Numbered from the stretch's first letter, positions 33,698-42,645 are shown. The stretch: DNA of 64,000 nt from Candidatus Nitrosopumilus sp. (GCA_028351415.1 JAOMJV010000002.1:34410-98409); one strand, 5' to 3'. Made by a program: numbers and translations. The notes: generated by a model not told the origin, from the sequence alone.

Positions 33698-33774
33698 GTA
33701 TCTGATATTTTATCAAGTAATTTAACCTCATTGATGGCAATTTCTGATATTTCAAATAATGATAATACCTACAA

Positions 33775-33822
33775 AACTATTCTAAGAATAACTAAATGAG
33801 AATTTCATTTATCTGAATAGTT
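33775..33822. repeat. Two-tier stem-loop in an intergenic gap
   Basis: Outer arms AACTATTC and GAATAGTT (8/8) enclose an inner hairpin AAATGA-GAATT-TCATTT. The element lies in the 150-base gap between two reverse-strand genes. A CCTTTTTTA run follows on the forward strand. It may be the 3' UTR/terminator of the zinc-ribbon microgene or a small RNA. Confidence 0.4.
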
Positions 33823-33847
33823 CTATTAGTTCCTTTTTTATTATATT

Positions 33848-33940
33848 CTACTTTTTTGCACACTTCACACAAACAGGCATTCCATCCTCAAGTGTTATCT
33901 CTATATTTGATGAGTGACATTTTTGACATAACCCTTTCAT
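33848..33940 (-). CDS. 30-residue zinc-ribbon protein
   Basis: The frame from ATG 33940 to TAG 33848 encodes two CxxC knuckles 17 residues apart (C5-QK-C8 and C24-VK-C27), the minimal rubredoxin/zinc-ribbon arrangement, with an ITLEDGMPV hairpin between. A TATA box TTTAAAAAG lies 22-30 bases before the ATG (33962-33970, reverse strand). So small a zinc ribbon with its own promoter suggests a regulatory or RNA-binding role. Not recognised. Confidence 0.65.
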   Translation of the reverse strand: MKGLCQKCHSSNIEITLEDGMPVCVKCAKK

Positions 33941-33961
33941 GTATTTTGTTCTCAAAATGCT

Positions 33962-33970
33962 CTTTTTAAA
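33962..33970 (-). promoter_or_regulatory. TATA box of the zinc-ribbon microgene
   Basis: TTTAAAAAG on the reverse strand, 22-30 bases before ATG 33940, is identical to the box before the PII-like gene at 32760. It supports a leaderless transcript. Confidence 0.5.
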
Positions 33971-34013
33971 TTTTTTATGATTGGATTATGATGTAATACT
34001 TAGCAATTTATAA

Positions 34014-35033
34014 TTGCCAAAGGAAATCGAATTATTGTCTTCTATTGAAACAAAATCTCTTACCAAATCCTTTGGAGATTTAGTTGCAGTAAACGACGTT
34101 TCTTTTTCAGTAAAAAAAGGTGAAATTTTTGGATTTTTAGGACCAAATGGTGCTGGAAAGAGTACAACAATGATGATATTCACTACTTTACTAAAACCCA
34201 CATCTGGAAAAGCTTTGATTGCAGGTTTTGACGTAATGAAAGATCCAAAACATGTTAGAGAGAATATTGGATTTGTTCAGCAAGAAACCACCGTTGATGA
34301 ATATCTTACTGGCCGTGAAAATCTATTACTACAATCAAAATTAAACCATATTCCAAAAAATGAAATTAATACAAGAATTGATGAGGTTTTGGAGTTAATT
34401 GAACTTTCAGATAAACAGCATCAAGCTGTCGTTACATATTCTGGTGGCATGAGAAAGAGATTGGATATTGCTGGAGGGCTTTTACATCATCCAAAAGTCT
34501 TGTTCCTTGATGAACCTACTGTAGGGTTGGATATTCAAACTAGGCGAAAAATTTGGCAATATATTAAAAAAATTCACACTGAATTTGAAATGACTATTTT
34601 TCTTACTACTCACTATATGGAAGAGGCAGATAATCTATGTGATAGAATTGGAATTATAGATGGCGGTAAGATTCAAGTTATTGATTCTCCTGAAAATATG
34701 AAAAATGCTTTGGGTAACGAAATTATTTCACTAGTTATAGAAAATAGTAAAAATCATGATTTGTTTTTAGCAGAATTAAACAAGATTGAATTTATCAAAA
34801 AAATTAACGATGAAAATTTAAAATTAATTCTTTTTACCTCAAATGGAACAGAAGTCATTCCAAAAATTTTTCAAATTTCATCTGATCTTGGAATTAAAAT
34901 TGTTACCCTATCTCTAACACAACCCACACTTGATGATGTTTTCATTTCTTACACTGGACATGAAATTAGAGATGACAAATCAAAGTTTAATCGAAAAATC
35001 GAACATGCAAAAATGAAGAGGTTGAGGGCATGA
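34014..35033 (+). CDS. ABC transporter ATP-binding protein (DrrA-type)
   Basis: 339 residues. Walker A GPNGAGKST near 44, signature YSGGMRKRLDIA near 143 and Walker B KVLFLDEPT near 162 are intact. The C-terminal extension after residue 240 is typical of the daunorubicin-resistance/ABC-2 exporter class. The start is TTG 34014. It overlaps the permease by four bases. It probably exports a drug, lipid or polysaccharide; the substrate cannot be inferred. Confidence 0.9.
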   Translation: MPKEIELLSSIETKSLTKSFGDLVAVNDVSFSVKKGEIFGFLGPNGAGKSTTMMIFTTLLKPTSGKALIAGFDVMKDPKHVRENIGFVQQETTVDEYLTGRENLLLQSKLNHIPKNEINTRIDEVLELIELSDKQHQAVVTYSGGMRKRLDIAGGLLHHPKVLFLDEPTVGLDIQTRRKIWQYIKKIHTEFEMTIFLTTHYMEEADNLCDRIGIIDGGKIQVIDSPENMKNALGNEIISLVIENSKNHDLFLAELNKIEFIKKINDENLKLILFTSNGTEVIPKIFQISSDLGIKIVTLSLTQPTLDDVFISYTGHEIRDDKSKFNRKIEHAKMKRLRA

Positions 35034-35815
35034 ACAGTATCATGTATGATACATATACGATTTTTTGGCGTGAGTTAAAGAGATACAAAAAATCTAGAAG
35101 TGGAGTTTTAATTAGATTAATTCAACCTGCCATTTGGATAATTGTAGTTGGAAATATTTTTTCAGAAACTCAACCATTAATTCAATCTGTAGGATTTGAA
35201 GGCGAATATATTGAATTTATGGCTCCTGGCGTTATTATTTTGACTGCCATTTTTACAAGTATTTTTGGTGGAGTTAACACCCTTTGGGATAGAAGGTATG
35301 GTTTTATGAACAAGGCATTGACTTCTCCAATCTCACGTTCTGCAATTGCTTTGGGAAAAATGTCTGCTATTTCTTTAATTGCTGCCTTACAGGCAAGTTT
35401 GATTATTGGAATTGCTTTGGCAATAGGTGTCACATTTCCAAACCCTTTGATGATTATTCCAATAATGGGGATTGTTATTTTATTCTCACTGGGGTTTTCT
35501 GGAATATCTGTTACTCTTGCAGCAACTGCAAAGTCTCAAGAGACTTTTTGGGGGATGATAAATTTACTTGGAATGCCATTGTTCATGTTGAGCCCTGCAT
35601 TATTCCCATTAGAATTATTGCCAAACTGGCTTGCAGTAATTGCAAAATTAAACCCTGTTACCTACACTGTTTTACTGGTTAGAGAATTAATGACTGGTGT
35701 TTCTGAAGGTGGTGTTCCTATATGGATCAGTATTGCTGTGCTGTTTGGATTTGTACTTGCTATGGTGGCCGTTACAAGTTATGTTTTTACTCGAGAAGTA
35801 AACAAACCATTTTAA
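35030..35815 (+). CDS. ABC-2 type permease
   Basis: 261 residues with six membrane helices, the ABC-2 (DrrB-like) exporter permease partner of the ATPase just upstream. The conserved region FGGVNTLWDRRYGFMNKALTSPISRSAIALGK at residues 80-111 is typical. The ATGA overlap with the ATPase gene confirms the operon. Confidence 0.9.
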   Translation: MNSIMYDTYTIFWRELKRYKKSRSGVLIRLIQPAIWIIVVGNIFSETQPLIQSVGFEGEYIEFMAPGVIILTAIFTSIFGGVNTLWDRRYGFMNKALTSPISRSAIALGKMSAISLIAALQASLIIGIALAIGVTFPNPLMIIPIMGIVILFSLGFSGISVTLAATAKSQETFWGMINLLGMPLFMLSPALFPLELLPNWLAVIAKLNPVTYTVLLVRELMTGVSEGGVPIWISIAVLFGFVLAMVAVTSYVFTREVNKPF

Positions 35816-35861
35816 TTTTTTTCCAAAATACCCTCAAAGAAAAATATTTGCGATCAACTGT

Positions 35862-35873
35862 TTCTATATAGAA
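35862..35873. promoter_or_regulatory. Palindrome before the phosphate uptake operon
   Basis: TTCTATATAGAA is a perfect 12-bp palindrome 53-64 bases before the PhoU-like gene's ATG. It may be an operator for phosphate control. Inference from position only. Confidence 0.3.
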
Positions 35874-35925
35874 CAATATACTTTATGAGGATGAACCTTA
35901 ACATCAAAACACACTTGATCTTATT

Positions 35926-36555
35926 ATGGGACAATGGTTATCATGGGTAAAATCTAATGAAAAAGAACTTTTATCACTTTTAACTAATTTAGCAAAAAAA
36001 TCCGTTGAAACCTCTGAAGCAGTTGTTGTTTTATTTGATGACCTTAATAATGCTGAACAATCTCAAAAAATTCATAGACTTGAAACAGAAGCCGATGTTT
36101 TAACAAGAGATATTTTTTCTGAACTAAATAGAACTTTCATTACTCCATTAGATCGTGAAGACATGCAAAGAATTGCATCAAAAATAGATGATGTGATTGA
36201 TTTCATGGATGGTATTGCTGCTAGAGTGTATAGTTACAAAATTACTTCTCCTCCACCATACTGTAAAGAAATGGCCATAGAGTTGGTCAAGGCTACCAAA
36301 GAAGTTGAATATATGGTTTCAAAATTACAACGAATTAAAGATCCTAAAGATATGATTCAACATTGCCGAAATACTAGTGATATTGAACACACTGTTGATG
36401 ATTTGTATCGGGAATCAATTAAAGAACTATTTGAAAGTGATGATCCAATTAAAATCATCAAACTAAAAGATATCTACGAAACGATGGAAACTGCCTCAGA
36501 CAGATGTGTTGATGTTGCAGATGTTGTTGAAGATATCGTACTGAAATATACCTGA
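35926..36555 (+). CDS. PhoU-like (DUF47) phosphate transport regulator
   Basis: 209 residues, all helical, DUF47/PhoU-related. Two three-helix bundles carry metal-binding-type motifs: IHRLETEADVLTRDIFSEL near 49 and the second DIEHTVDDLYRESIKEL near 152, with EXXXD patterns. Such proteins sit beside Pit transporters and are thought to adjust uptake. Nine bases separate it from pit. Confidence 0.9.
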   Translation: MGQWLSWVKSNEKELLSLLTNLAKKSVETSEAVVVLFDDLNNAEQSQKIHRLETEADVLTRDIFSELNRTFITPLDREDMQRIASKIDDVIDFMDGIAARVYSYKITSPPPYCKEMAIELVKATKEVEYMVSKLQRIKDPKDMIQHCRNTSDIEHTVDDLYRESIKELFESDDPIKIIKLKDIYETMETASDRCVDVADVVEDIVLKYT

Positions 36556-36564
36556 GATGATTAG

Positions 36565-37551
36565 ATGTTAGAGATAGCAATAGGCGCAATTATAGTAGCA
36601 TTAATCTTTGATTTTGTAAATGGGTTTAATGACTCTGCAAATTCAGTTGCCACAGTAATTGGGACTCGTGTTTTAAAACCACTCCATGCTGTAACTTTAT
36701 CTGCTATAATGAATTTCATTGGTCCACTAATTTTTGGAGTTGCAGTTGCAACAACAATTGCAAAAGGAATTGTTCAACCCGATGACGTTACCGTGTACAT
36801 AATCATAGGTGGATTGGCAGGTGCAATTGGATGGAGTACACTTTGTACTTATTTTGGATTGCCAATTTCTAACAGTCATTCTTTAGTAGGTGGAATAATG
36901 GGTGCGGGAATTGCAGGATTAGGATTTGAAAAATTAGTTTATGGTGGATTATCAAAAGTTTTTGCAGGAATTGTAATTGCTCCAATTGGAGGACTAATTG
37001 TTGGTCTTTTGTTAACTGGCTTAATAATAACAATATTTGCAAATCGTAAACCTGCGCCTGTAAACAAAACATTTGGTAGATTGCAAATTATTTCTTCAGC
37101 ATGGTTTGCTTTAACTCATGGTGCAAATGACGGCCAAAAAACTATGGGTATTATTGCTTTAATTTTATTTTCTACAGGAATGATTCCTGAACTTGACATA
37201 CCTCTTTGGGTAATTTTTGCTGCAGCAGCTGCCATGGGACTTGGTACTTTCTTTGGTGGATACAAAGTAATCAAAACATTGGGAGTTAAAATTACTAAAC
37301 TTAAACCATATCAAGGATTTGCAGCAGAAACAGGTGGCGGTATAATGTTGGCAGCTTTTGCAGTATTGGGAATACCTGCCAGTACCACTCATGCTATTAC
37401 AGGAACAATTATGGGATCTGGTGCTGCTAGACGAAAACGAGCTGTAAGATGGAAAGTAAGCAGACAAATTATTTTCTCATGGATAATTACTATCCCTGGT
37501 GCAGCTGGATTGGGAATTGGATTTACTTATCTGATTCATCTCTTTGTATAG
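36565..37551 (+). CDS. pit: Inorganic phosphate transporter, PiT family
   Basis: 328 residues with about 10 membrane helices. The two PiT signature copies are FDFVNGFNDSANSVATVIGTRVL near 15 and ALTHGANDGQKTMG near 181; GFAAETGGGIMLAAFAVLGIPASTTHAITG closes the second half. It is low-affinity phosphate (or metal-phosphate) uptake driven by H+ or Na+. Co-transcribed with the PhoU-like gene. Confidence 0.94.
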   Translation: MLEIAIGAIIVALIFDFVNGFNDSANSVATVIGTRVLKPLHAVTLSAIMNFIGPLIFGVAVATTIAKGIVQPDDVTVYIIIGGLAGAIGWSTLCTYFGLPISNSHSLVGGIMGAGIAGLGFEKLVYGGLSKVFAGIVIAPIGGLIVGLLLTGLIITIFANRKPAPVNKTFGRLQIISSAWFALTHGANDGQKTMGIIALILFSTGMIPELDIPLWVIFAAAAAMGLGTFFGGYKVIKTLGVKITKLKPYQGFAAETGGGIMLAAFAVLGIPASTTHAITGTIMGSGAARRKRAVRWKVSRQIIFSWIITIPGAAGLGIGFTYLIHLFV

Positions 37552-37597
37552 TTTACATTGATTTTTATTTCAGCAATTTTTTCCACAAACATTACTA

Positions 37598-38683
37598 ATG
37601 GATATTTTACAACTAATCCAATCGAATCTTCTTACTCCGATAGTTCTATTTTTTCTATTTGGAATAATTGCAGCAAGAATAAAATCTGATTTAAAAATTC
37701 CACAGGCAATATCTGAATTCTTACCAATCTATCTTCTTGCAGCAATTGGACTTCATGGAGGAATCCAGATGAGAACTACTGGATTTGAAAATATGCTTGT
37801 TCCTATGTTGGTTGCAATTGCACTTTCATTGTTGTTTACCTTAAACCATTATCAAATTTTACGTAAATTAGGAAAATTCAATATTTTTGACTCTTATGCA
37901 TTGGCATCTACTTACGGTGCAGTAGGCGCTGTAACCTTTTCAGTTGGATTATCTTTTCTTAAAAATCAGGGAGTAACATCTGAGGGTTACCTTGCAGCTG
38001 TTTTAGCAGTTTTAGAACCTGTTGCGTTTATCTTGGCAATCTTTTTGACAAATATGGCAGTATCTAAACAGATTAATGCTAAAAAACAATCTTTCACTAC
38101 TGATTCTAAATCTGATATTGATGTCGGATTACACGAAACAAAAGTAAAACTTTCCAAAATACTACGTGAATCCGTTACTGGCAAAGCTATAGTTATCTTA
38201 CTTGGTAGTATTGTGATTGGATATATTATTGGTAAAGAGGGGTTTGGTCCTATCAAAATTGTTTTTGATGATTTGTTTACCGGGGCAATTGTGATTTTTA
38301 TGATTGAAATGGGAATCATTGCAGGTCAGAGATTGGATGATCTCAAAAAAGTTGGCATTTTTCTTATTTCATTTTCTATAATCATGCCTACTTTTAATGG
38401 AATTATTGGAGTTGTAGTTGCCACTTTGATGGGTCTCAGCATGGGAGGCTCCGTTATGTTTGGACTTCTTTTAGCCAGTGCTTCATTTATCGCAGCTCCA
38501 GCTGTTTTGCGTAATGCAATTCCACAAGCTAATCCTAGCCTTTACATTACATCTGCGTTGGGAATTACTTTCCCATACAATATCATTGTCCTATTGCCAA
38601 TCATGTTTGCAGTATCTTCATTATTGCATGATCCTGAAGGATCGATAGACTTATTCCGTTACTCGTTAAAGGATTTAATATGA
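37598..38683 (+). CDS. sbtA: SbtA-type sodium-dependent bicarbonate transporter
   Basis: 361 residues, about 10 membrane helices, matching the SbtA family (DUF897). The N-terminal IAARIKSDLKIPQAISEFLPIYLLAAIGLHGG, the SYALASTYGAVGAVTFSVGL segment and a central loop (residues 165-185) are typical. It would import bicarbonate, the inorganic carbon form used by acetyl-/propionyl-CoA carboxylase in the 3-hydroxypropionate/4-hydroxybutyrate cycle. It overlaps sbtB by four bases. Substrate inferred from the family. Confidence 0.88.
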   Translation: MDILQLIQSNLLTPIVLFFLFGIIAARIKSDLKIPQAISEFLPIYLLAAIGLHGGIQMRTTGFENMLVPMLVAIALSLLFTLNHYQILRKLGKFNIFDSYALASTYGAVGAVTFSVGLSFLKNQGVTSEGYLAAVLAVLEPVAFILAIFLTNMAVSKQINAKKQSFTTDSKSDIDVGLHETKVKLSKILRESVTGKAIVILLGSIVIGYIIGKEGFGPIKIVFDDLFTGAIVIFMIEMGIIAGQRLDDLKKVGIFLISFSIIMPTFNGIIGVVVATLMGLSMGGSVMFGLLLASASFIAAPAVLRNAIPQANPSLYITSALGITFPYNIIVLLPIMFAVSSLLHDPEGSIDLFRYSLKDLI

Positions 38684-38982
38684 AACTTTATCCTGTAAAA
38701 CTACTTACAATTACTTGTGAAATTCTTGCACAAAAAAATATTATAGAAATTCTAAGCAAGCACAAAATTACTGGTTATACAACTTATGAGGTAAGTGGTA
38801 GCGGTGCACGTGGATTACGTAGTGAGGGTTTAACAAATGAAAAAAATGTTAAAATTGAAATAATTTTACGTGAAGAAAAGTTGCAGGATGTTGTTGAGGA
38901 AGTTTCTAGAACTTTATTTGCAAATTTTGCTGTAGTGCTTTATGTTAGTGATGTTGGCGTATTGCGTACTGAAAAATTTTAA
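38680..38982 (+). CDS. sbtB: SbtB-like PII-family protein
   Basis: 100 residues of the PII-like SbtB group. The YEVSGSGARGLRSEG T-loop base is at residues 37-51 and ends near KIEIILREEKLQDVVEEVSR. In cyanobacteria SbtB binds SbtA and adenine nucleotides including cAMP/AMP. The C-terminal Cys-containing redox loop of cyanobacterial SbtB is absent. ATGA overlap with sbtA; its last four bases overlap arsR on the other strand. Confidence 0.85.
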   Translation: MKLYPVKLLTITCEILAQKNIIEILSKHKITGYTTYEVSGSGARGLRSEGLTNEKNVKIEIILREEKLQDVVEEVSRTLFANFAVVLYVSDVGVLRTEKF

Positions 38983-39278
38983 CAACATCCTTCGTCTAAA
39001 CAAAGATTCGGCATTTCTTTTGATGTTTTTTTAACTTTTGTGATTAATTCTGATAATTGATTACTTGAAATCATGTACATTGCTTTTTTTCCTTCATCTC
39101 TTGATTTGACAATGCCGCATTTTTTTAATGTCTTTAGATGATGTGATACTAACGGTTGATCTTTTTTTAATTCATTTACAAAATCATTGACACATAATTC
39201 ATTATTTTTTTGTAATAATTCTAAAATTTCAAATCTGGTTTCATCACAAATACATTTTAAAAGACTAATTCCATTCAT
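38979..39278 (-). CDS. arsR: ArsR-family metal/metalloid repressor
   Basis: 99 residues with a winged helix: CDETRFEILELLQKNNELCVNDFVNELKKDQPLVSHHLKTLKKCGIV. Cysteines occur at the helix-turn-helix entrance (ELCV) and as a C-terminal C-x4-CC, likely the As(III) sensor site, though different in place from the E. coli ArsR CVC. It diverges from arsC, and a palindrome covers its own start codon. It ends against sbtB. Confidence 0.88.
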   Translation of the reverse strand: MNGISLLKCICDETRFEILELLQKNNELCVNDFVNELKKDQPLVSHHLKTLKKCGIVKSRDEGKKAMYMISSNQLSELITKVKKTSKEMPNLCLDEGCC

Positions 39279-39306
39279 ATCAATTTAAATTTATATAAAC
39301 TGATAT
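39277..39306. promoter_or_regulatory. ArsR operator between arsR and arsC
   Basis: ATATCAATTTA...AAACTGATAT is a 30-bp imperfect inverted repeat with perfect outer ATATCA/TGATAT arms and an AT-rich core TTTAAATTTATATAAA that looks like the shared promoter. It starts on the arsR ATG and ends 12 bases before the arsC GTG, so one bound dimer could shut both genes. Confidence 0.6.
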
Positions 39307-39318
39307 TTATGTTATATT

Positions 39319-39732
39319 GTGAATTTACCTAAAAATATTCTATTTGTGTGCGTAGAAAATGCTGGAAGGAGTCAGATGGCTGAAGCATTTTTTAAAAAAT
39401 ATGCTAAAAATCAATTTAATGTTATTAGTGCTGGAACCTCCCCATCCCCCAATCTTAACCCTGTTGTTGTTTCTGCAATGAATGAAATTGGAATTGATTT
39501 GAAAAATCAACAACCGCAATCATTGTCAATATCCATGATTAAAAATTCTAATAAAACTGTCAATATGGGGTGCATGGATAAAGAATCATGCCCATCATTA
39601 TTTGTAAAAGGTGTGGATGATTGGAATATGGATGATCCAAAAGGAAAATCTCTTGACGATGTAAGAAAAATTCGTGATCAGATTAAACATAATGTTTTGA
39701 TTTTACTTGATTCTCTTGAATGTGATGATTGA
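39319..39732 (+). CDS. arsC: Arsenate reductase, thioredoxin-coupled (LMW-PTP type)
   Basis: 137 residues. The P-loop CVENAGRS (Cys11-x5-Arg17) and the two further catalytic cysteines Cys85 and Cys91 (MGCMDKESCP) match the Bacillus-type enzyme that reduces As(V) to As(III) with thioredoxin. The start is GTG 39319. ATGA overlap with the aquaporin gene. The WNMDDPKG block is typical of the family. Confidence 0.93.
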   Translation: MNLPKNILFVCVENAGRSQMAEAFFKKYAKNQFNVISAGTSPSPNLNPVVVSAMNEIGIDLKNQQPQSLSISMIKNSNKTVNMGCMDKESCPSLFVKGVDDWNMDDPKGKSLDDVRKIRDQIKHNVLILLDSLECDD

Positions 39733-40436
39733 TGACTTATTCCAATTTACAAATTTTTACCGTAGAGTTGATTGGAACTTTTATTCTTGTAGTTTTTGCA
39801 ACCGGTTCTATTGTTTATGACGTTGAGTTCTTTGATGGTGATTTGGGAATTCCTTTTGCAGCGGTTGCACCATTTATTGCATTATTGATTGGAGTTTATT
39901 CTTTTGGAAAAATCTCTTTGGCTCATTTTAATCCTGCAGTGACCCTTGGATATTATGTTACAGGACATATCACAAAAATTCAAGTTTTATATTATTTAAT
40001 TGCAGAAATTATTGGAGCTTTATTGGGTTCTCTTTTTGTTTTAAGTTTTCTTGGTGAGAAAGCAAATCTTGGAGCTAATGCACCTAATTATGATTTTTCA
40101 ATCTTTATAATATTCCCCGTAGAAGTTTTAGCTTCTACAATGCTAATGGGTGTAATTTTCTATGTTGTATACACAAAAGGTTTACGTGGATTTAGTGGTA
40201 TTGCAATTGGAGGGATTGTTGCATTAGATATTTTATTTTTAGCTTTCATTTCTGGTGCATCTATGAATCCTGCTAGGGCACTTGCGCCAGCACTATTATC
40301 TGGAACTTTTGGTGATTTATGGCTATATTTGACTGCGCCCTTTATTGGCACTTTGATTGCTGCATTTCTATTTCGTGGAAAATTTCAAGCACAAAGGGCA
40401 CAAATTAGGAATAATAATGACCGTATTGTAGATTGA
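39729..40436 (+). CDS. Aquaporin-family channel, probable arsenite exit (AqpS-like)
   Basis: 235 residues with six membrane helices and both pore motifs: FNPAVTL near 68 and MNPARALAPALL near 179. Co-transcribed with arsC, so the likely role is passive export of As(OH)3 made by ArsC, as with AqpS in Sinorhizobium. No ArsB or Acr3 pump is seen beside it. Direction depends on the gradient, so AqpS-type detoxification needs internal production of arsenite. Confidence 0.85.
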   Translation: MMTYSNLQIFTVELIGTFILVVFATGSIVYDVEFFDGDLGIPFAAVAPFIALLIGVYSFGKISLAHFNPAVTLGYYVTGHITKIQVLYYLIAEIIGALLGSLFVLSFLGEKANLGANAPNYDFSIFIIFPVEVLASTMLMGVIFYVVYTKGLRGFSGIAIGGIVALDILFLAFISGASMNPARALAPALLSGTFGDLWLYLTAPFIGTLIAAFLFRGKFQAQRAQIRNNNDRIVD

Positions 40437-40438
40437 TT

Positions 40439-41716
40439 ATGTCTGCATCTAGAAAATTATTCAATGATTCAAAAAAAGTAATTCCTTCAGGCGTAAATAG
40501 CCCTGTTAGGTATTTTGAACCTTATCCGTTTTTTACAAAAAAAGCAAATGGTGCATATATTTGGGATGAAGATAATAGACGTTACATTGATTTCTGTAAT
40601 GCCTATGGTGCTTTACTTTTAGGACATCGTAGAAAAGAAATTATGAATTCTGTATCTAAACAACTTTCAAAAGGAACTTTGTATTGTACTCCAACTGCAT
40701 CTGAGATTGAATTATCTAAATTAATTATTGGAAATTTTCCTTCTATGGATAAAGTACGATTAATGAATACCGGTGGTGAAGCTACAATGACTGCAATTAG
40801 ATTAGCTCGTGGTTTTACAAAAAAGAAAAAAATTATTAAATTTGAGGGGTGTTATCATGGTGCACATGATTCTGTTTTAGTTAAAGCAGGTTCTGGTTCT
40901 GCACATAATGGTATTTCTGTTTCTGATGGGGGATTAGATGAGGTCTCAAAGAATACCTTGGTTGTAGAGTATAACAATATTGAAGATCTGCAAAAAACAA
41001 TTTCTAAAAATAAAGATATTGCGGGTGTTATAGTTGAACCAATTTTAGCTAACATGGGATTAATTTTACCTGAAAAAAACTTTCTTTCAGATATGAGAAA
41101 AATTACTAAAGAAAATAATATTCCATTAATTTTTGATGAGGTTGTTACTGGTTTTAGAGTATCACCTGGTGGAGCACAAGAATATTTTGGTATTAAACCT
41201 GATATTACAACTTTAGCTAAGGCCTTGAGTAACGGATTTACAATATCTGCAGTTGGTGGTAAAAAAGAAATTATGAATTTACTTTCTCCTGGGGGAAATG
41301 TTTACCAAGCAAGTACATTTGCTGGAAATCCTGTATCTGTTAGTGCTGCAATTAGTTCTATAAAGACAATAAATAAAATTAAAAATAGGCTCTACTCAAA
41401 ACTTGAACGATTCAATTTACTATTTTGTAAAGAATTGGATGATATGGCTACTGATATGAAAATTCCTCATCAAATCAATTTTACGGCATCAATGTTTCAA
41501 ATTTTCTTTACAAATACGCCTGTAACTGACTACAAAACATCAAAAAAAGCAAATGGGAAAAAATTCCAAAAATTATTTAAAACTTTATTGAAACAAGGTG
41601 TCTTTATTCCGCCTTCCCAATTTGAAGTTGTTTTTTTATCTGATGCTCACACTCAAAATGATTTAAACAAAACATTAGATGCATATCATGCTGCATTAAA
41701 GTCGGTGAAAAATTGA
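40439..41716 (+). CDS. hemL: Glutamate-1-semialdehyde 2,1-aminomutase
   Basis: About 425 residues, a PLP enzyme that makes 5-aminolevulinate from glutamate-1-semialdehyde. The PLP lysine is Lys261 in TTLAKALSNGF; GCYHGAHDS and EPILANMG blocks are present. ATG 40439 follows the aquaporin stop by two bases. The gene directs the first tetrapyrrole block, hemL-hemC-cobA-hemD. Confidence 0.94.
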   Translation: MSASRKLFNDSKKVIPSGVNSPVRYFEPYPFFTKKANGAYIWDEDNRRYIDFCNAYGALLLGHRRKEIMNSVSKQLSKGTLYCTPTASEIELSKLIIGNFPSMDKVRLMNTGGEATMTAIRLARGFTKKKKIIKFEGCYHGAHDSVLVKAGSGSAHNGISVSDGGLDEVSKNTLVVEYNNIEDLQKTISKNKDIAGVIVEPILANMGLILPEKNFLSDMRKITKENNIPLIFDEVVTGFRVSPGGAQEYFGIKPDITTLAKALSNGFTISAVGGKKEIMNLLSPGGNVYQASTFAGNPVSVSAAISSIKTINKIKNRLYSKLERFNLLFCKELDDMATDMKIPHQINFTASMFQIFFTNTPVTDYKTSKKANGKKFQKLFKTLLKQGVFIPPSQFEVVFLSDAHTQNDLNKTLDAYHAALKSVKN

Positions 41717-42645
41717 AATATGTAGTTGGTGCGAGGGGCAGTAAATTATCTATGGCTCAAACTAATTGGATTATTTCAGAATTAAAAAAAGTAAACCCTG
41801 ATTGTGAATATGAAATTAAACCAATTACTACTAAGGGTGATACTGATACGAGACCCTTATTTGCTATTGATCAAAAAGGAATTTTTGAAAAAGAAATTGA
41901 TAAAGCCGTTGCAGAAAAAGAAATTGATTTTGCAGTACATAGTCTAAAAGATGTTCCTTCCCAATTGGATGATGATCTTATAATTGCATCCGTTCCAAAA
42001 CGTGAAATAGTAAATGACGTGTTTATTTCATCTGATGGTTCGTCCTTAGATGAGATTAAACCTAACTCTGTAATTGGAACTAGTTCTTTAAGACGTGCTG
42101 TTCAGGTTAGGCGAAAAAGATCTGATGTCACTGTTAAATCTATTCGAGGTAATATTGAAACTAGAATTAAAAAAATATCTGGAGATAATTATGATGCTAT
42201 AGTGCTTGCACATGCAGGAATTTCTAGATTGGGAGTTGATGTGACCTTTACTTCTTTATCTACTGAAGATTTCTCTCCTTCACCTGGTCAAGGTGCTATT
42301 GCAATTGTTGCACGGATTGATGACTCTCAAACAATTAGAATGTTAAAAAAAATTGAAGACCCTGATACTAGATTGGAAATTGAGGCTGAACGTGCTTTAT
42401 CTGATTTTATTGATTCTGGTTGTAGATTTCCTTTGGGTGCATATGCTACGTCCGATGGCTCTAAAATGACATTAACTGTATATGCATTTTCTGTTGATGG
42501 TGAACAATCTCTACAAGTAACTCGCTCTGGAGATAAAAATAATCCAAAATTATTGGGTAAATTAGTTGGTGAGGAATTGCGTAGTAAAGGAATTAATGAT
42601 CTTGCATTAAATTGGAGGGAGAAAGTAGATGAATGGAATACGACA
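41713..42645 (+). CDS. hemC: Porphobilinogen deaminase
   Basis: About 310 residues. It joins four porphobilinogens to hydroxymethylbilane. The dipyrromethane-cofactor Cys237 lies in DSGCRFPLGAYA, and IKPITTKGDTDTRP and HSLKDVPSQL are conserved. The start is TTG at 41713, overlapping hemL by four bases. The TGA at 42646-42648 forms ATGA with the next start. Confidence 0.94.

Noticed and set aside
33750-33830. C/D-box RNA in the gap at 33.75-33.83 kb
   Set aside because: Boxes were too degenerate; the clear feature there is the two-tier stem-loop, listed as such.
37165-37467. Reverse frame rich in Ser and Cys inside pit
   Set aside because: It is antisense to a strongly conserved transporter gene; its Cys/Ser/His content follows from pit codons read backwards, so it is a shadow frame.
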